Shown: positions 38,273-50,602 of the stretch, piece by piece | Layout: each line of letters opens with the position of its first letter | Numbering within the stretch: position 1 is the first letter of the stretch | DNA from: Ziziphus jujuba | Taxonomy: Eukaryota; Streptophyta; Magnoliopsida; Rosales; Rhamnaceae | Assembly: GCF_031755915.1 (NCBI RefSeq) | Contig: NC_083380.1 | Location: 30,972,501 to 31,036,500, forward strand | Length of the DNA: 64,000 nt | Direction: 5' to 3' | Notes under the pieces: generated by a model | What the model was told of the DNA's origin: nothing | The model's input: only the letters and a program-made list of their open reading frames with translations | Database searches by the model: none | Made by a program: the position numbers and the translations under genes

Positions 38273-41164
38273 TGTCAGGACCCATCCAGAATTCCTTCCC
38301 CGGAACCCTAGACAAGCCCTGATCCCAGGGAAATACCACCGAACCTTCCAACGGAAAATCCGGCAGCACCTCCCCTAAGGGTAGGACTTACCAAAAATTA
38401 CCTGCACTGAAAACACACTTCTATATTCATCCCCTTATTCCTCCCACAAAACTACAAATTGATTCCACAATTTAAAGCACTTCACAACAATAACAGCAGC
38501 CCAGCCCAGTGCATAATTAAAACATAAGTGTCCAAATAGTATACAGAGCTTCATGAAGTGCTAATCAACAGAAAATACAATAAAGAAGAAAGAAATAATA
38601 CAGCTGAAATGAACGAGTACAAAAGTACTTCTCGAAACACGATAGCGGCGGAGAATTGGTTCACTCCGGAAGAACGTCTACCACCCCTTGTACCTAAGGG
38701 AACGGAACTTAAAAACGTGAGATGCTAATCATCTCAATGAGTGACCCTAACTACCGAACACTTTTCATAATAATAATATAACAAATAAGGAAATTTAAGT
38801 AATACCAGCAATTAAGTAGGTAAATAATTAATAGCAGTTGGAAATAATAATTTCCCTCAAAACACTCACCAATCACTCCGTTGGAAATGTTCGCTTTTCA
38901 AAACATTTTCACAAAACCCGATATTCGTATTTCTCGAAAACCAAGGAATCAAACAATTTAATAAATAATAAATAAATACCTCAAATATAATTAAAACGTA
39001 CTAAATTATAATAATTAATTCTTGAACATTTTTGGGGTTTGAAATTTGTCTGAAAATTTACACTTGACGCACCACACCATATACCGGTGATGCCCTCCGA
39101 TACCCAGCGTCCTGAGCACCGACTGGCGGGGAGATTAAAGAGAGAAACTTGCAAACGGCACTTCGGCGTCCCGACAGTACCGCTGCTGAAATCGTCATCC
39201 CGGCCAAAGAGGGGGGCGGCTGTGGCCAATATCAAACTTGCCTGCCCACGGTCCAATGGCAACTCACGAGAGATATAATACTTGCGCGCTAAACCACATA
39301 TACATACACCAGAACACCAATACTGTATGAATGCGTCTAAAATAATTATTAAATCAACCGTACCGTTCTTTCCAAAATTACCGTGGGAAATATATTAAAT
39401 TTTCAAACTTACCATCCCACATATTTTCATTTAACAAAACATCGATAACAAATAAAACCATAATTTTTCCAACAAATAAAATACCATGGGCATAATTATA
39501 AAAATTAAACCACCACTTTAATCAAATATTTTCATAAAATATTTAAACCAATTATGCCCAAAAATACTATTTAAAACCACATACAATTTATTACTGAAAT
39601 ACCTTGCTCATGCATAATAATTGAAATTAAACCACAATAAAATAATAATTAATTTACACCACATGAGCATAATTCAAATACCAATTAAACACCAATTAAA
39701 AATAATTAATTATCCAAAATATTTTTAAAGGTGGGTCACTCACCTTAAGCGCGTATATCAGCTAAGATCCTCCTCAGGATCAACTCCACTACTGGCACGC
39801 GCACCTAAAACATCCACAATACACCAACCAAATATATTAATATTTTAATCGGGTAACTCCCAATTGGGTACCCGGGGAGCGAACACAAACGACAATTAAA
39901 AGTTACGAGTTATATACCGAATCGAAGCTTGAGTGATGAGGATCACAGATTCGGTCTTACTTTCCGGAGATCGGACTCGAGGTGGCCGGAATCTCGTCGG
40001 AAAGCTTTCGGGATTCGACTCCTCAATTCTCCCAAACCGTCACGAGTTGGCGGAAAAGGATGTCGGATTTGGATTCAAGAGGTCGGAATAAGTGGACAAG
40101 GACTGGCGGTGCAACTGGGTACTCGCCGGAACAGTGACTTCCGGCGAGTTGCCGCGGTCACCGGCAACCGTCGCCGGCGGCGGTACGTGCGGTGGCCGTT
40201 GGCTGAGATTTTTGGCGGTTTTCTAGATCAAGGGGAGAGGAATCCAACGGGACCGGCAGTGAGGCAAACAGAGATCGGACGGCGGAGAAATTGGGGTTTA
40301 AAGATTTTCGGCGCCTCGTCGGAAAACGCTCCGATCCCGGCGCGTCGGTGGTCCATGGCCGTGAAATTTGGTGGGTAGGCCGGACTTGAGGAGGTGGTGA
40401 GCGGTGGCTGGCGCGTGTGGCCTGAAAATGGCCGGAAACTGGGCAAACGGCGGTGGCCGGCGGTGGAGGGAAAAATCGCCGCCGAGCTTCACCGCCTCGA
40501 TCCGGGCGCGTCCGGAGACCGTCGATCGTGAGATTTTGGGGTTTGGCCAGAAATGGGACGGCGCTCCCGTCTAGCCGGCGCGTGTAGCAAGAATCGGCCG
40601 GAAAATTGGACGATTCCAGCGGCCGGTCGGTTTCTCTCTCTCTCTCTCTCTCCCCTCTCTCTCTTTCTCTTTCTTCCCTGGTGTTTTTGCCAAATAAAAG
40701 CCACCGTGGGTGACACTGTTCATCCACGTGGACCAATCAGGTGACGACACGTGGCGTTACTGTGCACTTAAGCCAGATATAATAAAATATTACGGTATCC
40801 AGAGAACTTCAAACATCCATAACTTTTTAACCAGATGTCCAATTTAAGCGTGCCGTTAGTCTATGAACTTGTATCGACGAGTATTTTACAACCATACAAG
40901 AGTCAAAAGAAAATTACACAACAAAAAAAAGTCAACTCCCGGCACCTTTTGGACTGTTTGCACCTCGATTTATTTTGCCCATAACTTTCAAACCGTAGCT
41001 CCGTTTTCGATGTGCTACTAGTCTACGAACTCGGGGCATCATGCACTTCGCCATGGTACCTGGTCAACTAGAAATTTCAACTGGAACAAAAAGTCAACTT
41101 TTGACCCATTCGGTCAACGGTCAACGTGCACGAATTTCGATGTGATTTGGGATGGGGTGTTACA
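38273..41164 (-). mobile_element. Family-1 long LTR, copy i (CT-rich subfamily)
   Basis: A complete 2.89-kb copy runs from TGTCAGGACCCATCC at 38273 to GGATGGGGTGTTACA at 41164. A perfect duplication taaaa is at 38268-38272 and 41165-41169. It is closely similar to copy c throughout, including the distinctive stretch with agtgctaatcaacagaaa and the G/C-rich island (39,960-40,620) with its CT run. The host sequence on both sides belongs to LTR copy f, whose tail resumes at 41,170. Confidence 0.9.
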
Positions 41165-41448
41165 TAAAAGGTCAACTCTAGACTCATTGATTAGTTCGGA
41201 TTGCATTTTGTTTCGCTCATAACTTTCAAACCATAGCTTTGTTTTCGACGTGCTACTAGTTTACGAATTTGGATCGACGTATACTCCACAATGGTACCTT
41301 AATCAATGTAAAATTCCATCTGCAACAAAATGTCAAAATTTGACCCTAATTAGTCAACGGTGGTCAAAGCCGATCAACGTAGAAATTTCCGCTGTGATTC
41401 GGAACGGGGTGTTACATCAACCATGATTTTATTGTGTGCAAGAAAGGC

Positions 41449-41570
41449 AAAGAAATTGTTTTCTTTTCCATTTCAATTTAGATTATCTAATTGAAAAGTA
41501 AACAATTTGTACTTTAAGAAAGAAAGGGAAATATCTCAAAATCATAATTTTGTGGTATGTGTAAAAGGTA
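41449..41570. repeat. Right unit of the tandem duplication flanking the middle nest
   Basis: Starts aaagaaattgttttctttt and includes catttcaatttagattatct. Its end (ctcaaaatcataattttgtg) matches the sequence just after the nest (tcaaccatgattttattgtg, 41,417-41,436), so the two units together give an original period of about 125 bp. Confidence 0.8.
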
Positions 41571-43827
41571 TATTATGGGACAAATGTCATTTAACATTAA
41601 AATATTTAGTTAAAATTAATTAATATCAATTTAAAAACCTCCTTATTGAATATTATAATTGAAATTAAATATCTAAATTAAAAGAGTAATGCTAGAGATA
41701 AATTATTAGGAGTTAAGACATCTTTAATGGAATCTTCATTGATTCACTTCATCTAAATGTTTTTTTTCACTATAATAGATAAACAGACAATCTTTTAAAA
41801 AAATATTTTTTAATCATGCTCTTGAGGCCTATTGAGGCATGATGATAACAAAAAAATAAAATAAAAAATAAAAAATAAAAGTTGTCTTATGAAAGTTCTG
41901 TTAGACTATGTAAATCATAAATTCATCCTCTTTCCTTTTCAATTCTTAACTTTTTCTATCCCGTTTTTCATCTCATTTTTTTTTCAATATGCCAACTTAT
42001 TTTATTTTAAATTTTAATCGGAATCTATTAAAAAGCAAATCTAAATAGATATTATTTATTGATAAATACTATATCATTTAAATTTTAATACCTTTTAAAT
42101 TTTTTATCATATAAACTCGAATGGATAGAACATCATATATGCTTTTGTGGTCCCAACAATATGCTCTCATAACCTACCTTACGTAACACAAAGTGAGTTA
42201 TCTCATCGGTTTATGCTTAGTCAGACAATCATTTACTTCATTCGTTGCTGTTCTTTTTAGACGTCCCTCTTTTCTTCTCTCATGACCCGCTCTATTAGTT
42301 TGTAGGACCTCTTGCCCAAGCTTTTTTTTTTTTTTTGACTTTTTTAATTTTTGGTTTCTCTGGAGAGAATGTTCCTGGAAGATGAAAAAACAAAAAAAAG
42401 GGAAAAGCTTTCTAAGAAGAGAGCAAAATTGCGTGAATATTGAGTCATTCTAATTTGATTACTCTGTTAGCTAAGACAAATTAGGTACATACGTGGAGTC
42501 TAATGCAGTCTGACATCAGCATGGGAGACTGAAGAAGTTCCTTTCAAACGGAGCATCATAAGAAATATTTCCATTTTGTTTCCCCCTGAAGAAAAAGAAT
42601 GCCCATAAAAGTAAATATAAAATTATTCTTAGAATATATAAAAGGTTTTCAATATGTTTTCTTATCCAACCTATTTAAAATTATCCTTGATGAGTTTTCA
42701 TGTTGGTTTCCAGTTTTATGAAAAATTAATTAACTAATGGAGTGGGGTTATTTAATTTATGTTCTAAAACATATTTGAACTTCTAAATTGGACTGCGAAA
42801 AATCACATGCATTGAAACACATGATCTTTATTTATGAAAATAAATAGAATTTATTGGTCTACATGTTATCCCACTATTTTTTTGAGTAGATTTCAGGTAG
42901 TTCTGAATTCATAGTATTTTTGCTTGGGTTCGACAAGAAATATACACGAAAAGTAAAATAAAACAAAATAAACCAAAAAAAATAAATAAATAAACAAAAT
43001 ATAAAGTGAGACGGAAAGCTTATTTTAAAATGACACAATATTGTAGATATTTAAAAAAGATAAAAAATTAAGAAAAGAAAAACTTTGGGCCCAAGGTAAG
43101 TCTATGTCCAGAGAACGGTTTAGTTGGCAAAGCCATTAAAAGGTTTATCATTGGAATTTCTCCATTTCCAATTTAATAAATATAGATAGGCTTTGTAAGT
43201 GTTCACTTGGTAAAAATATTGTCCTATTTTATTTAATTTTTTGGAAAATGATTTATTTAACTTTAAAAAAAATAGTTTTTGTCTTTGAATTACGTTCAGA
43301 GTTTACATATATATATATATATATATATAAATATAATATTTTGAACTTCTAATTTGTAATCAATTACAGTGTGGTTTTATGAGTATTATGCATACATTTT
43401 AGTTTAACAAAGAGAAGAGAATTTTTGCAATAAATTTGAAATTCAAGTGAAGTAAATACGATTTCATCAAAAATAAAAATTGAAGTAAATACAAATATTA
43501 AAATTAAAAGGTATATATGGAAAGAGAAATAATAAAAGGCATATTTGTGTAGTTTAAAAAGAACATAAAATGAAATTCACAAAGTGATTCTAACGATACT
43601 ACAGTTGTTGCTACTGAAATTATATTTTAGACACACTTGCATTTAATTGTATTTTGTTTAATCATACACTAAAATAAATATATATTTATATATATTTTCC
43701 TTAATTAAAAATAAATAAATAAACCTACATACACATTACGCTTTTATGCCATAATTCATAAATTTGATTTCAAACTAAAGCAAAAGCAGAGCAAGGGCAA
43801 TGGCAGAAATGGGATGGCAAGGGCGGG
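41571..43827. other. AT-rich intergenic spacer
   Basis: No gene is supported on either strand. It contains poly-T near 42,326, poly-A stretches, and a (TA)n run at 43,306-43,329. The portion 42,120-42,560 is less AT-rich and looks single-copy but has no frame or motif I recognise. Confidence 0.55.
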
Positions 43828-44233
43828 TGTGACAGCCCAGACCACCCGCATGCGATATTATCTTTTTTGGATCGGGAGAATTCTCTTACAACCCAACCTT
43901 CAAATTTTTAAAAGGTCTCGCAAGGAAAAGGTATCCACACCCATTTATATGGAGTGCTTCGGAGTGCTTTGTTCTCCTTTCCAACCGATGTGAGACTTCA
44001 CAATCCTTCCCCCTTGGGATCCAGTGTCCTTGCTGGCACAGCGATCCGGGTCCGGCTCTGATACCATCTGTGACACCCCAGACCACCCGCATGCGATATT
44101 ATCCTCTTTGAAACTGGAGAATCCTCTTACAACCCAATCCTCAAGGTTTTAAAATGCCTCGTAAGAGAAAGGTATCCACACCCACTTATATGGAGTGCTT
44201 CGTTCTCCTTTCCAACCAATGTAGGACTTCACA
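43828..44233 (-). mobile_element. Complete TRIM element (406 bp)
   Basis: LTRs at 43,828-44,002 and 44,069-44,233 begin TGTGACA and end GACTTCACA, with a 66-bp internal region. The primer-binding site TGGTATCAGAGCC is at 44,054-44,066 on the minus strand, so the element reads right to left. Flanks gcggg (43823-43827) and gtggg (44234-44238) are a 5-bp duplication with one change. The left LTR has a short duplicated gtgcttcggagtgctt stretch near 43,955-43,970. Noncoding; it belongs to the same family as the TRIMs at 25,851 and 35,927. Confidence 0.9.
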
Positions 44234-44431
44234 GTGGGCGATAGCATGGCAACAACAACTAGAGCAATAGTAAGTCCAAGACGAGTCTTGTATTTCTTTG
44301 CTCCAATTCATGTATTTTTACAGCAAAGCAAAGCAAAGCAAACGTAGATTATCATATGATGCATTATATATATAATCTAGAAAGGAAATTTGATAATGCA
44401 TGCATGCAGCTACAAGGAAACCAGTAAGAGG

Positions 44432-44452
44432 ATATATATATATATATATATA
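44432..44452. repeat. (TA)n microsatellite
   Basis: About ten TA dinucleotides. Comparable runs occur at 45,504-45,524, 47,882-47,903, 48,657-48,679, 51,775-51,797, 53,460-53,483, 53,674-53,697 and 54,703-54,723. Confidence 0.9.
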
Positions 44453-44929
44453 CTGTTGATACAAAATATAAATATTTACATTTTTAAGATTGGAAGAGCT
44501 TATTTACAAATTATTCTTGTTCATTTTTTCTTGTTAACCGCTAAACTCTATTGTTAAGATTTATTATTTTTTTATAACATAAAATAAGATATATCAATGT
44601 GAATGACTTACAAACTCAATTTTATCTTATATTTTTAATTTTTTATTAATATACACTTTTAAAATATAAAAATATGACGTGACTATCAATTATTAATTTT
44701 CTTAGTATAAGTAGAACTATCCTTCTGTTTATGAATTGGGGAGCAAGTGAAAAATTGATAATATGTAAAAAGGTTGAATCTGCAATAATAAAAATATACA
44801 AATGTGTTTCATAGAAATACACACACGCGCACACACACAGAGGTGTCTGCGAAAATATGTTAAACTTGAAGGAAGCTTTTGTAATTTACTCGGTTCCTTT
44901 CATGTTTCATGTTTTTCGTTTTTCATTTG

Positions 44930-45165
44930 TTTTTCTGCGAAAAAGTTTATGTTTAGCTGGCCCACCTGTCGTATCGCGGAGGGCAAAGTTTTAGTCAAAA
45001 GTTTATGCGAAAATGAAATTTCGGACTTGCCACTTTTTATCGTGCCAACTCCGCGTTCCTTCCTCCACCAATCAGACTATTCGAGCTTTTGTCGCGTAGC
45101 AAGCGCAAAGATTCCTGCTCATCTCCACCACTATATAGGGAGCTCCTTCTTCTCATTAAACAGAG
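44930..45165 (+). promoter_or_regulatory. Promoter-like segment with CCAAT and TATA boxes
   Basis: This segment is markedly richer in G and C than its surroundings. It has ccaCCAATcag at about 45,065-45,075, W-box-like ttttagtcaaaag near 44,990 and accactaTATATAggg at 45,128-45,140. A pyrimidine-rich leader follows, with gagctccttcttc repeated at about 45,140 and 45,164. A start near 45,160 would be expected. No convincing coding frame follows; the frames of 156 and 107 codons across it look like random sequence. A possible donor aaagGTCAGT is near 45,318. It could be the promoter of a noncoding RNA or a remnant of a lost gene. Confidence 0.4.
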
Positions 45166-45532
45166 CTCCTTCTTCATCTCCAGCTGTAAATTTTTTCTCC
45201 TTTATGTTATTATTACATTATTATTATATATTTTACAAGTGTTTCATTTTGTTTTTCTTATTTATATTTTAGAAGTGTTTCGTAGTTGCGATTTCCCAAC
45301 AAGGACTCATTTTTTAAAGGTCAGTTATTTTCTTACATTGGTATTGTTTTATGTGGCTCTGAAAATGCATTTTTCTGCTGATTTTATGCCTATGTTATAC
45401 CGTAGGGATTAGTTATTAATAAAATATAATTTTACATATTAGCTTTTATACTTAAACCTGCAAGTTGATAACATTAAAGATATGATTTGATTTGAACTTG
45501 GAGATATATATATATATATATATACACATAAT

Positions 45533-45677
45533 AACAGTTAATGATTCGATCCGTTCATATCCAGACCCATACCATAGACTGCCCTATTTATATATACATG
45601 TGTACAACAGTTAATGATTCGATCCATCTGCATCCGGACCCATACCATAGACTGCCCTATTTATATATACATGTGTA
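45533..45677. repeat. Tandem duplication, period 73 bp
   Basis: Two units starting aacagttaatgattcgatcc (45,533 and 45,606), both containing gacccataccatagactgcc and ending tatatacatgtgta. About 90% identical by eye. Confidence 0.9.
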
Positions 45678-45922
45678 TATATATATGTTTTTCTTTTTTT
45701 TCCCATAATAATGGCTTAAACTTTGTTGTAATGGATTCCATTTTGCAAATTGGAATTCATTATCCGTTGTGCCCAACAAAAAATGTCAAGTTGGCTTCAT
45801 CTTGTATATTAGAATCTATTATTAATTGTTGAAGCCCCAAAAAAAAAGAAAAAAAATCAAAACGAAATGAAAAGAAAGGAGACGAAATAGATATAGAAGC
45901 TATTAAAAACATCCTCTTATTG

Positions 45923-45996
45923 TTGGAGCCTAACTACATGCAAAGGTGTTCGCCAGGTTTTGGAGCCTAACTACATGCAAAGTTGTTCGCCAGGTT
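45923..45996. repeat. Tandem duplication, period 37 bp
   Basis: ttggagcctaactacatgca occurs at 45,923 and 45,960, each followed by aagktgttcgccaggt. One mismatch between units. Confidence 0.92.
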
Positions 45997-46708
45997 TGTT
46001 TTTAATTTTCTAGAGGAGGTGGTCCACTTTATGTTGTTATTATAAATTGTTATTGTTATTTAAATTTTGGGACTAATTTTTTGGCTGTGGTTTTCAAAAT
46101 TTAATTATTATTAAAGTCCAAAAATTGATATCCTAATTCGAAACTAGAGTAGCTTTTCTCTTGTCAAAATACTTATTTTTTTCTTTTTTTTTTTTTTTTA
46201 AAAACTTTTGGTTAAGGTATATGAACTTAATTATAATTAGGATTCATCTTTGATATACGTATACACTAATATAATATATAGTTTTTATCTGCTTGTAATT
46301 AGTTCCCAAGTTATGATGGTACATATAATAAGATGGCTAAAGTTTTAATTTTAGACATTTATTGAGATATAATCTATAGCGTTTACCATGTCAAATCAAG
46401 ATGTTTCCAAAGTATATATCATTCCAACATATATTCAAATAAAATGATACATATAATTCTTCTTGACCAGCATAAAACCAAAACCCCTTCTCTTCAGCCC
46501 CAAAGAAAAAAAAAAAAAAAAAAACAGCCCTTCTTTTGTTCTTTGCAATTATTTGAATTAGAATCATGTAGACAGGAAAATATAAAAGAATTATGTGCAT
46601 GAACAATCGCATCATCCACTTCTGTAATCCATTATCAGTTAGCAGAATCTTTTTGATAAAACTTTGATGATCAAACTAGCTTGCAAGTAGGGATGAAAAG
46701 TAGGTAAT

Positions 46709-49700
46709 CTACCTAGTAGACCTGCTTGGCCATATGACCTCCAAAGACAGTACATAGCCCAAAAGATAGAGAAAGAGAAGCCCACTCAGCAGGTTTCGAA
46801 TTTGGCCTTTGGGGAGAAGAACCAATATAATTATGGTTGCAGCAAAAAGTGTGACGGTGTTGCAAAAATATAGAACGGAAAAGGGTTTAATCCCCATGAT
46901 AGCTCTCCCTGCTCGATGTGCTACTTTATTACTAGTAGTAGCAGTGTTGTCATCGTTGTCCTGCCAAACTCCTCCGGGAGGAGTCGGTGCAGCTTGGTAT
47001 GCCACTGCTGCAACCATTGGAGCTACGGCTAGTAACAGTTTGCGTGATTCATTCTTAGTGTTGTTTCTTAAACGACCGAAATATATGGCAAATTGTTCTG
47101 TCAATGGCACCTTGGACTGCAATTGATTTTTCGACCTGGAACCTTTAGGAAGGGAACAGGCTGTTTTAGCTCCAGCAGCGCGTAGTATATCCTTGACTTC
47201 TGAGTATCCATTGTCAATGGAGATATCTAGAGCTGTACGACCCCTCGAATCCTTTGCATTTACTTCAATTTTGGTATTCTCTAATAATATTCTCACCACC
47301 TGAAAAAGTTTGAAATTAGAAATACGCAATATTATTATTATTATTTGATTTCACATACCAGTGGATTGACTTTGCTTCCTTCTACACCGGATAATCATTC
47401 GTGTTCAAAAGGATTTGTTGTTGTTTCATTGGACGTCCTTGTGGATTTGAGTATTGAAGCCCAAATTCAATTTGAAAAAAAATAAATAAATAAATAAAAA
47501 CTCTTTATAGCCCAAAAAAGTTCATGATTTGTAGAAAACTACAAAAGGAAAAAAATGGTACAAATATTAAAGAAATTTGAAGAAATATTTTTGTTACAAA
47601 TAATAAAAAAGTTTGTAGTAAAAAAATATTAACAATAATAATAACAAAGTTCAAATAAAGAAATAAAAGCTCTAAATATTTATTTCAAATAAACAAATAA
47701 AAGCTCTAAATATTATAATATATAACAAATGAAGTTGGTTTAGTGATAAATCTTTCACACTTATCCAATTAATTATGCCCCTATTTTATCAAAAAAAAAA
47801 AAAAAAAAAGGAGAATCATGCTATGTTAACTCATAGGCATGCATAAATGGATCATATAGATCGGGATGTTGGGCTGTGTGTGTATATATATATATATATA
47901 TATTGTTATTTGCAATACATTTTCGATGTAAATATAAGTGGCTAGCCAATTGAGTATTTCTCAATTTATGATAAAATATTTCATAATCTTATTTATATTT
48001 GTTTGTAAGTTGAGCAAAATCAATAAAATTGAAAAAAAAGCACTCACTAAAATAGTCAATGAAATTAGCATTAACTTATCTTTTTAATAGGAAATGATCA
48101 AAAATTCCTTATAACAACTACAAATTACACATATTTATCTTAATTACAATTTTTTACCGTGGTTTTCAAAATTCATCACTAGCCTCCCTTTACTTATCAT
48201 AATTTATTCAAATGTCAAATCTAATGGTTTGAACATAGTTTATTACAAAAAGCCTATTTTACCACTGATTAAAGTCAACTACGATAAAAATAACTATTTT
48301 ACACTCTATTTATAAACTGTTAAACTATCAGTAACACCCTCAAATCTGACACAAAGTTTTTTTTCCACTAATATTATATAAAAAAATTAACATTAAAAAT
48401 ATTGATAATTCATTTTTTTAAAAAGACACCTCATTTAATTCACATAATAATATTTATTAATAATAAATTAATAAAACAATAACTTTTAAACGATTTATAA
48501 TCCATATAGTAAAAAGTAAAGAAAGATATTTTAGAAAAATATTTCCTATTAAAAAAATATGAATAGAAGAAAAGAAAATAATTTTAAAATTGAAAGCCCA
48601 GTTAATTATATATAGACATTTCTACACTAAAATTATCTCCCAAAAAATTCTCTCATGTATATATATATATATATATATTTATCTACAAACTCGCATTTGT
48701 TTTGTGGAATGAAAATACTGTCTATATTTTTTCATTATTAATTACACATTCTTTTTTCTTGTATTATATTCATATTTTTTCAATTTTTTGATATAAAAGT
48801 TATATTAATGTGGAATATCAAATTTACTATTTACTTATCCATATTTAATTAATATTATAATTTCGATATTAATATATTAAAACATCATTCTTGTATTACC
48901 TTTTTTTTTTTTTTTTGGATAAATCATTCTTGTATTACTTGGTCAGTTTTTTTTTTTTTTTTTCTTTTTTGTGGGGGAAAATCACTTAACCAGAGTTTTT
49001 TTTTTTTTTTCTTTTTTAAGAGAATCATAATTGATTGTGAGAAAAAAAAAAAAAAAAAGCAGAGTTGACCAGGGGGTAGTTATATTTGGGTGGGTCACCG
49101 GTCTGTGACACCGTATCAGCGAAGGTTGAATCCATGGTGACTGGGCCACTAGACTTTTGGGAAGTTTGACATGACAAGACAAGATTATTGCTGGAAGGAA
49201 ACAATTCCGGCGTTGGACACAATTTCTCCGGCGAAGGAAGACATAAGCGGAGGGGTGGATACATATATACAGTTTGTACCGTACACATGGTAGATACCAT
49301 TTAATTGTAAAAAAGGATTAAATCTCCTAAGGATTAGGGTAGTGGATTTCTGCTTCAGGTTTACATGTTCATTTCATTAAGTACATTCAGAGTAAGACCG
49401 AAAAAAAAAAAAAAAAAAAAAGGGGAAAGCGAGAGAGAGGGGAAAAAAAGAAAAAAAATAATAATAATAAAAATTCGGTCATGTTTGACAACAATTTCAT
49501 TTTTTATTTGTTGTTTTTGTTTTTCCTTCTAAATTATTTGTTGTTTGTTTACTTCAATAGCTTATTAATGTTATTAATTGATTGTAGCTAGCAATTTCTA
49601 TTAATTATAAATTTTAGGCGAAAAAAACATAAAAGGAAAATAACACACAATTTAAAATTATGTTAATTTTTAGTTGTTGTTTTTCCCCCCTAACATTTAT

Positions 49701-50602
49701 AGTTAATTGATATATCTAACAAATTCTAAATACCATAAACTAACATTAATAGATTATTGAAATAAGCAAACTATATAAATTTAGAAGGGAAAAATAAAAA
49801 TAAAAAACCAACTTGTTACTAAATAGGTTTAAAAAAAAAAAAAAAAGAGACTATAACTACCTAAACAATTGTTGTTAAATAACGTTGGAATTATAACCAA
49901 AAAATGAACACACACGATAAGAAAGAAAAGCCTTACTTGGAGTTGATTCTTAGTGGTTGCATTGTGTAGTGCAGTGTTCCCTTCCCCATCCTTCCTGTTT
50001 ATTATTTCCCACTCTTGGGCTTCTGAACCTTCCCAGGTTGCTGTTCTCAGTCCACCTACTAAGATATCAACAGCATCAACATTTTCATTCTCCACAGCAA
50101 TATGAAGTGCGGTCTTCCCCTTAGTAGTCTTAACTTGGATACTGTGTCGGAAAAAATTCTCGGAGGATACAATTTCATCCAAGAGTTCAAGCCTTTGTTT
50201 TTGATCTTCTTTGTTCTTGGCCAAGTAAGGCGAAGGATTTTGGCCGGCCTCTACATCACCTTCTCCTTTCTCAAATTTCTTAGCCAAAATATGCAAAGGA
50301 GTTTCACCCTCTCTTCCTTGAACACCAAGAAGAGAGGGTTCAGACTCCAATAATGCACGAACCACACCAAGATTGTTCTTATCGTTCTTTAAGGCGAGGT
50401 GCATAGGGGTATGCCCATCTTTGTTTATTTTCCCAGCAAATGATGGTTTTAAAATCATCAACTCCTTTACCAAAGGCACATCTCCATCAGAAGCTGCCTT
50501 ATGCAAAGGGGTATTGGGAAATGGTACCTGGTCGATTCGCTCCAGCGTATACGGATCGCTCTCGATTGATCCATATAGCTCGTCCACACTCCTCGAACCC
50601 AT
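46709..50602 (-). CDS. Ankyrin-repeat, PGG-domain membrane protein (BDA1-like)
   Basis: The coding sequence is two exons on the minus strand, 50,602-49,937 (222 codons, donor GTAAGG) and 47,299-46,709 (196 codons plus stop, acceptor TTTTTCAG), joined in phase 0 to give 418 residues. Ankyrin repeats run from about residue 30 to 265: TPLHKAASDG (31-40), HTPMHLALKN (64-73), TPLHILAKK (101-109), TALHIAVENEN (164-174), NTALHNATTKNQ (209-220) and RTALDISIDNGYSE (243-256). A PGG domain follows, with the motif TPPGGVWQ at 328-335 and hydrophobic segments at about 308-326, 364-384 and 388-410. The length and layout match plant BDA1-like proteins (about 420-430 residues), which act at membranes in immunity and cell-death signalling. 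The ATG lies just after a likely 5' UTR intron. All main features are intact; a function in this species is inferred only. Confidence 0.85.
47300..49936 (-). other. Intron of the ankyrin-PGG gene
   Basis: A 2.64-kb AT-rich intron with GT...AG borders. It holds (TA)n runs at 47,882-47,903 and 48,657-48,679, several poly-A/T runs (47,792, 48,901, 48,944, 48,999, 49,041, 49,401) and a more balanced stretch at 49,060-49,290. That stretch has a 91-codon minus frame without recognisable homology. The intron lies between the ankyrin-coding exon and the last ankyrin/PGG exon, the usual place in this family, though it is long. Confidence 0.7.

Larger units (their letters stand above)
25677..41416 (-). 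mobile_element. Family-1 long LTR, copy f: old LTR expanded to 15.7 kb by nested insertions
   Basis: It begins TGTCAGGACCCATCC at 25677 and ends GGAACGGGGTGTTACA at 41416. Flanks are tcaat (25672-25676) and tcaac (41417-41421), a 5-bp duplication with one change. Its own pieces are 25,677-25,850, about 29,287-32,503, 38,017-38,272 and 41,170-41,416. It is the most diverged copy: recognisable LTR blocks are the central segment (30,436-30,545 and again 30,665-30,795, apparently duplicated), the module near 31,950-32,290, and the tail modules at 38,150-38,270 and 41,205-41,400. It also holds a 20-bp minisatellite and long trinucleotide arrays. Confidence 0.75.

Noticed and set aside
41571..43827. 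Possible protein-coding gene in the spacer
   Set aside because: No long frame, splice-linked set of frames, or protein motif was found on either strand.
44802..45412. Plus-strand frames of 156 and 107 codons over the promoter-like segment
   Set aside because: No homology or domain pattern; the frames overlap the TATA/CCAAT region and AT-rich spacer.
47742..47812. SINE-like stretch (ttggtttagtgataaat followed later by poly-A)
   Set aside because: An A-box-like motif is present but no B box or target duplication was found, so I could not support a SINE call.
49025..49300. 91-codon minus-strand frame within the ankyrin gene intron
   Set aside because: It is interrupted by a poly-T end, has no recognisable domain, and is flanked by good splice sites that exclude it.
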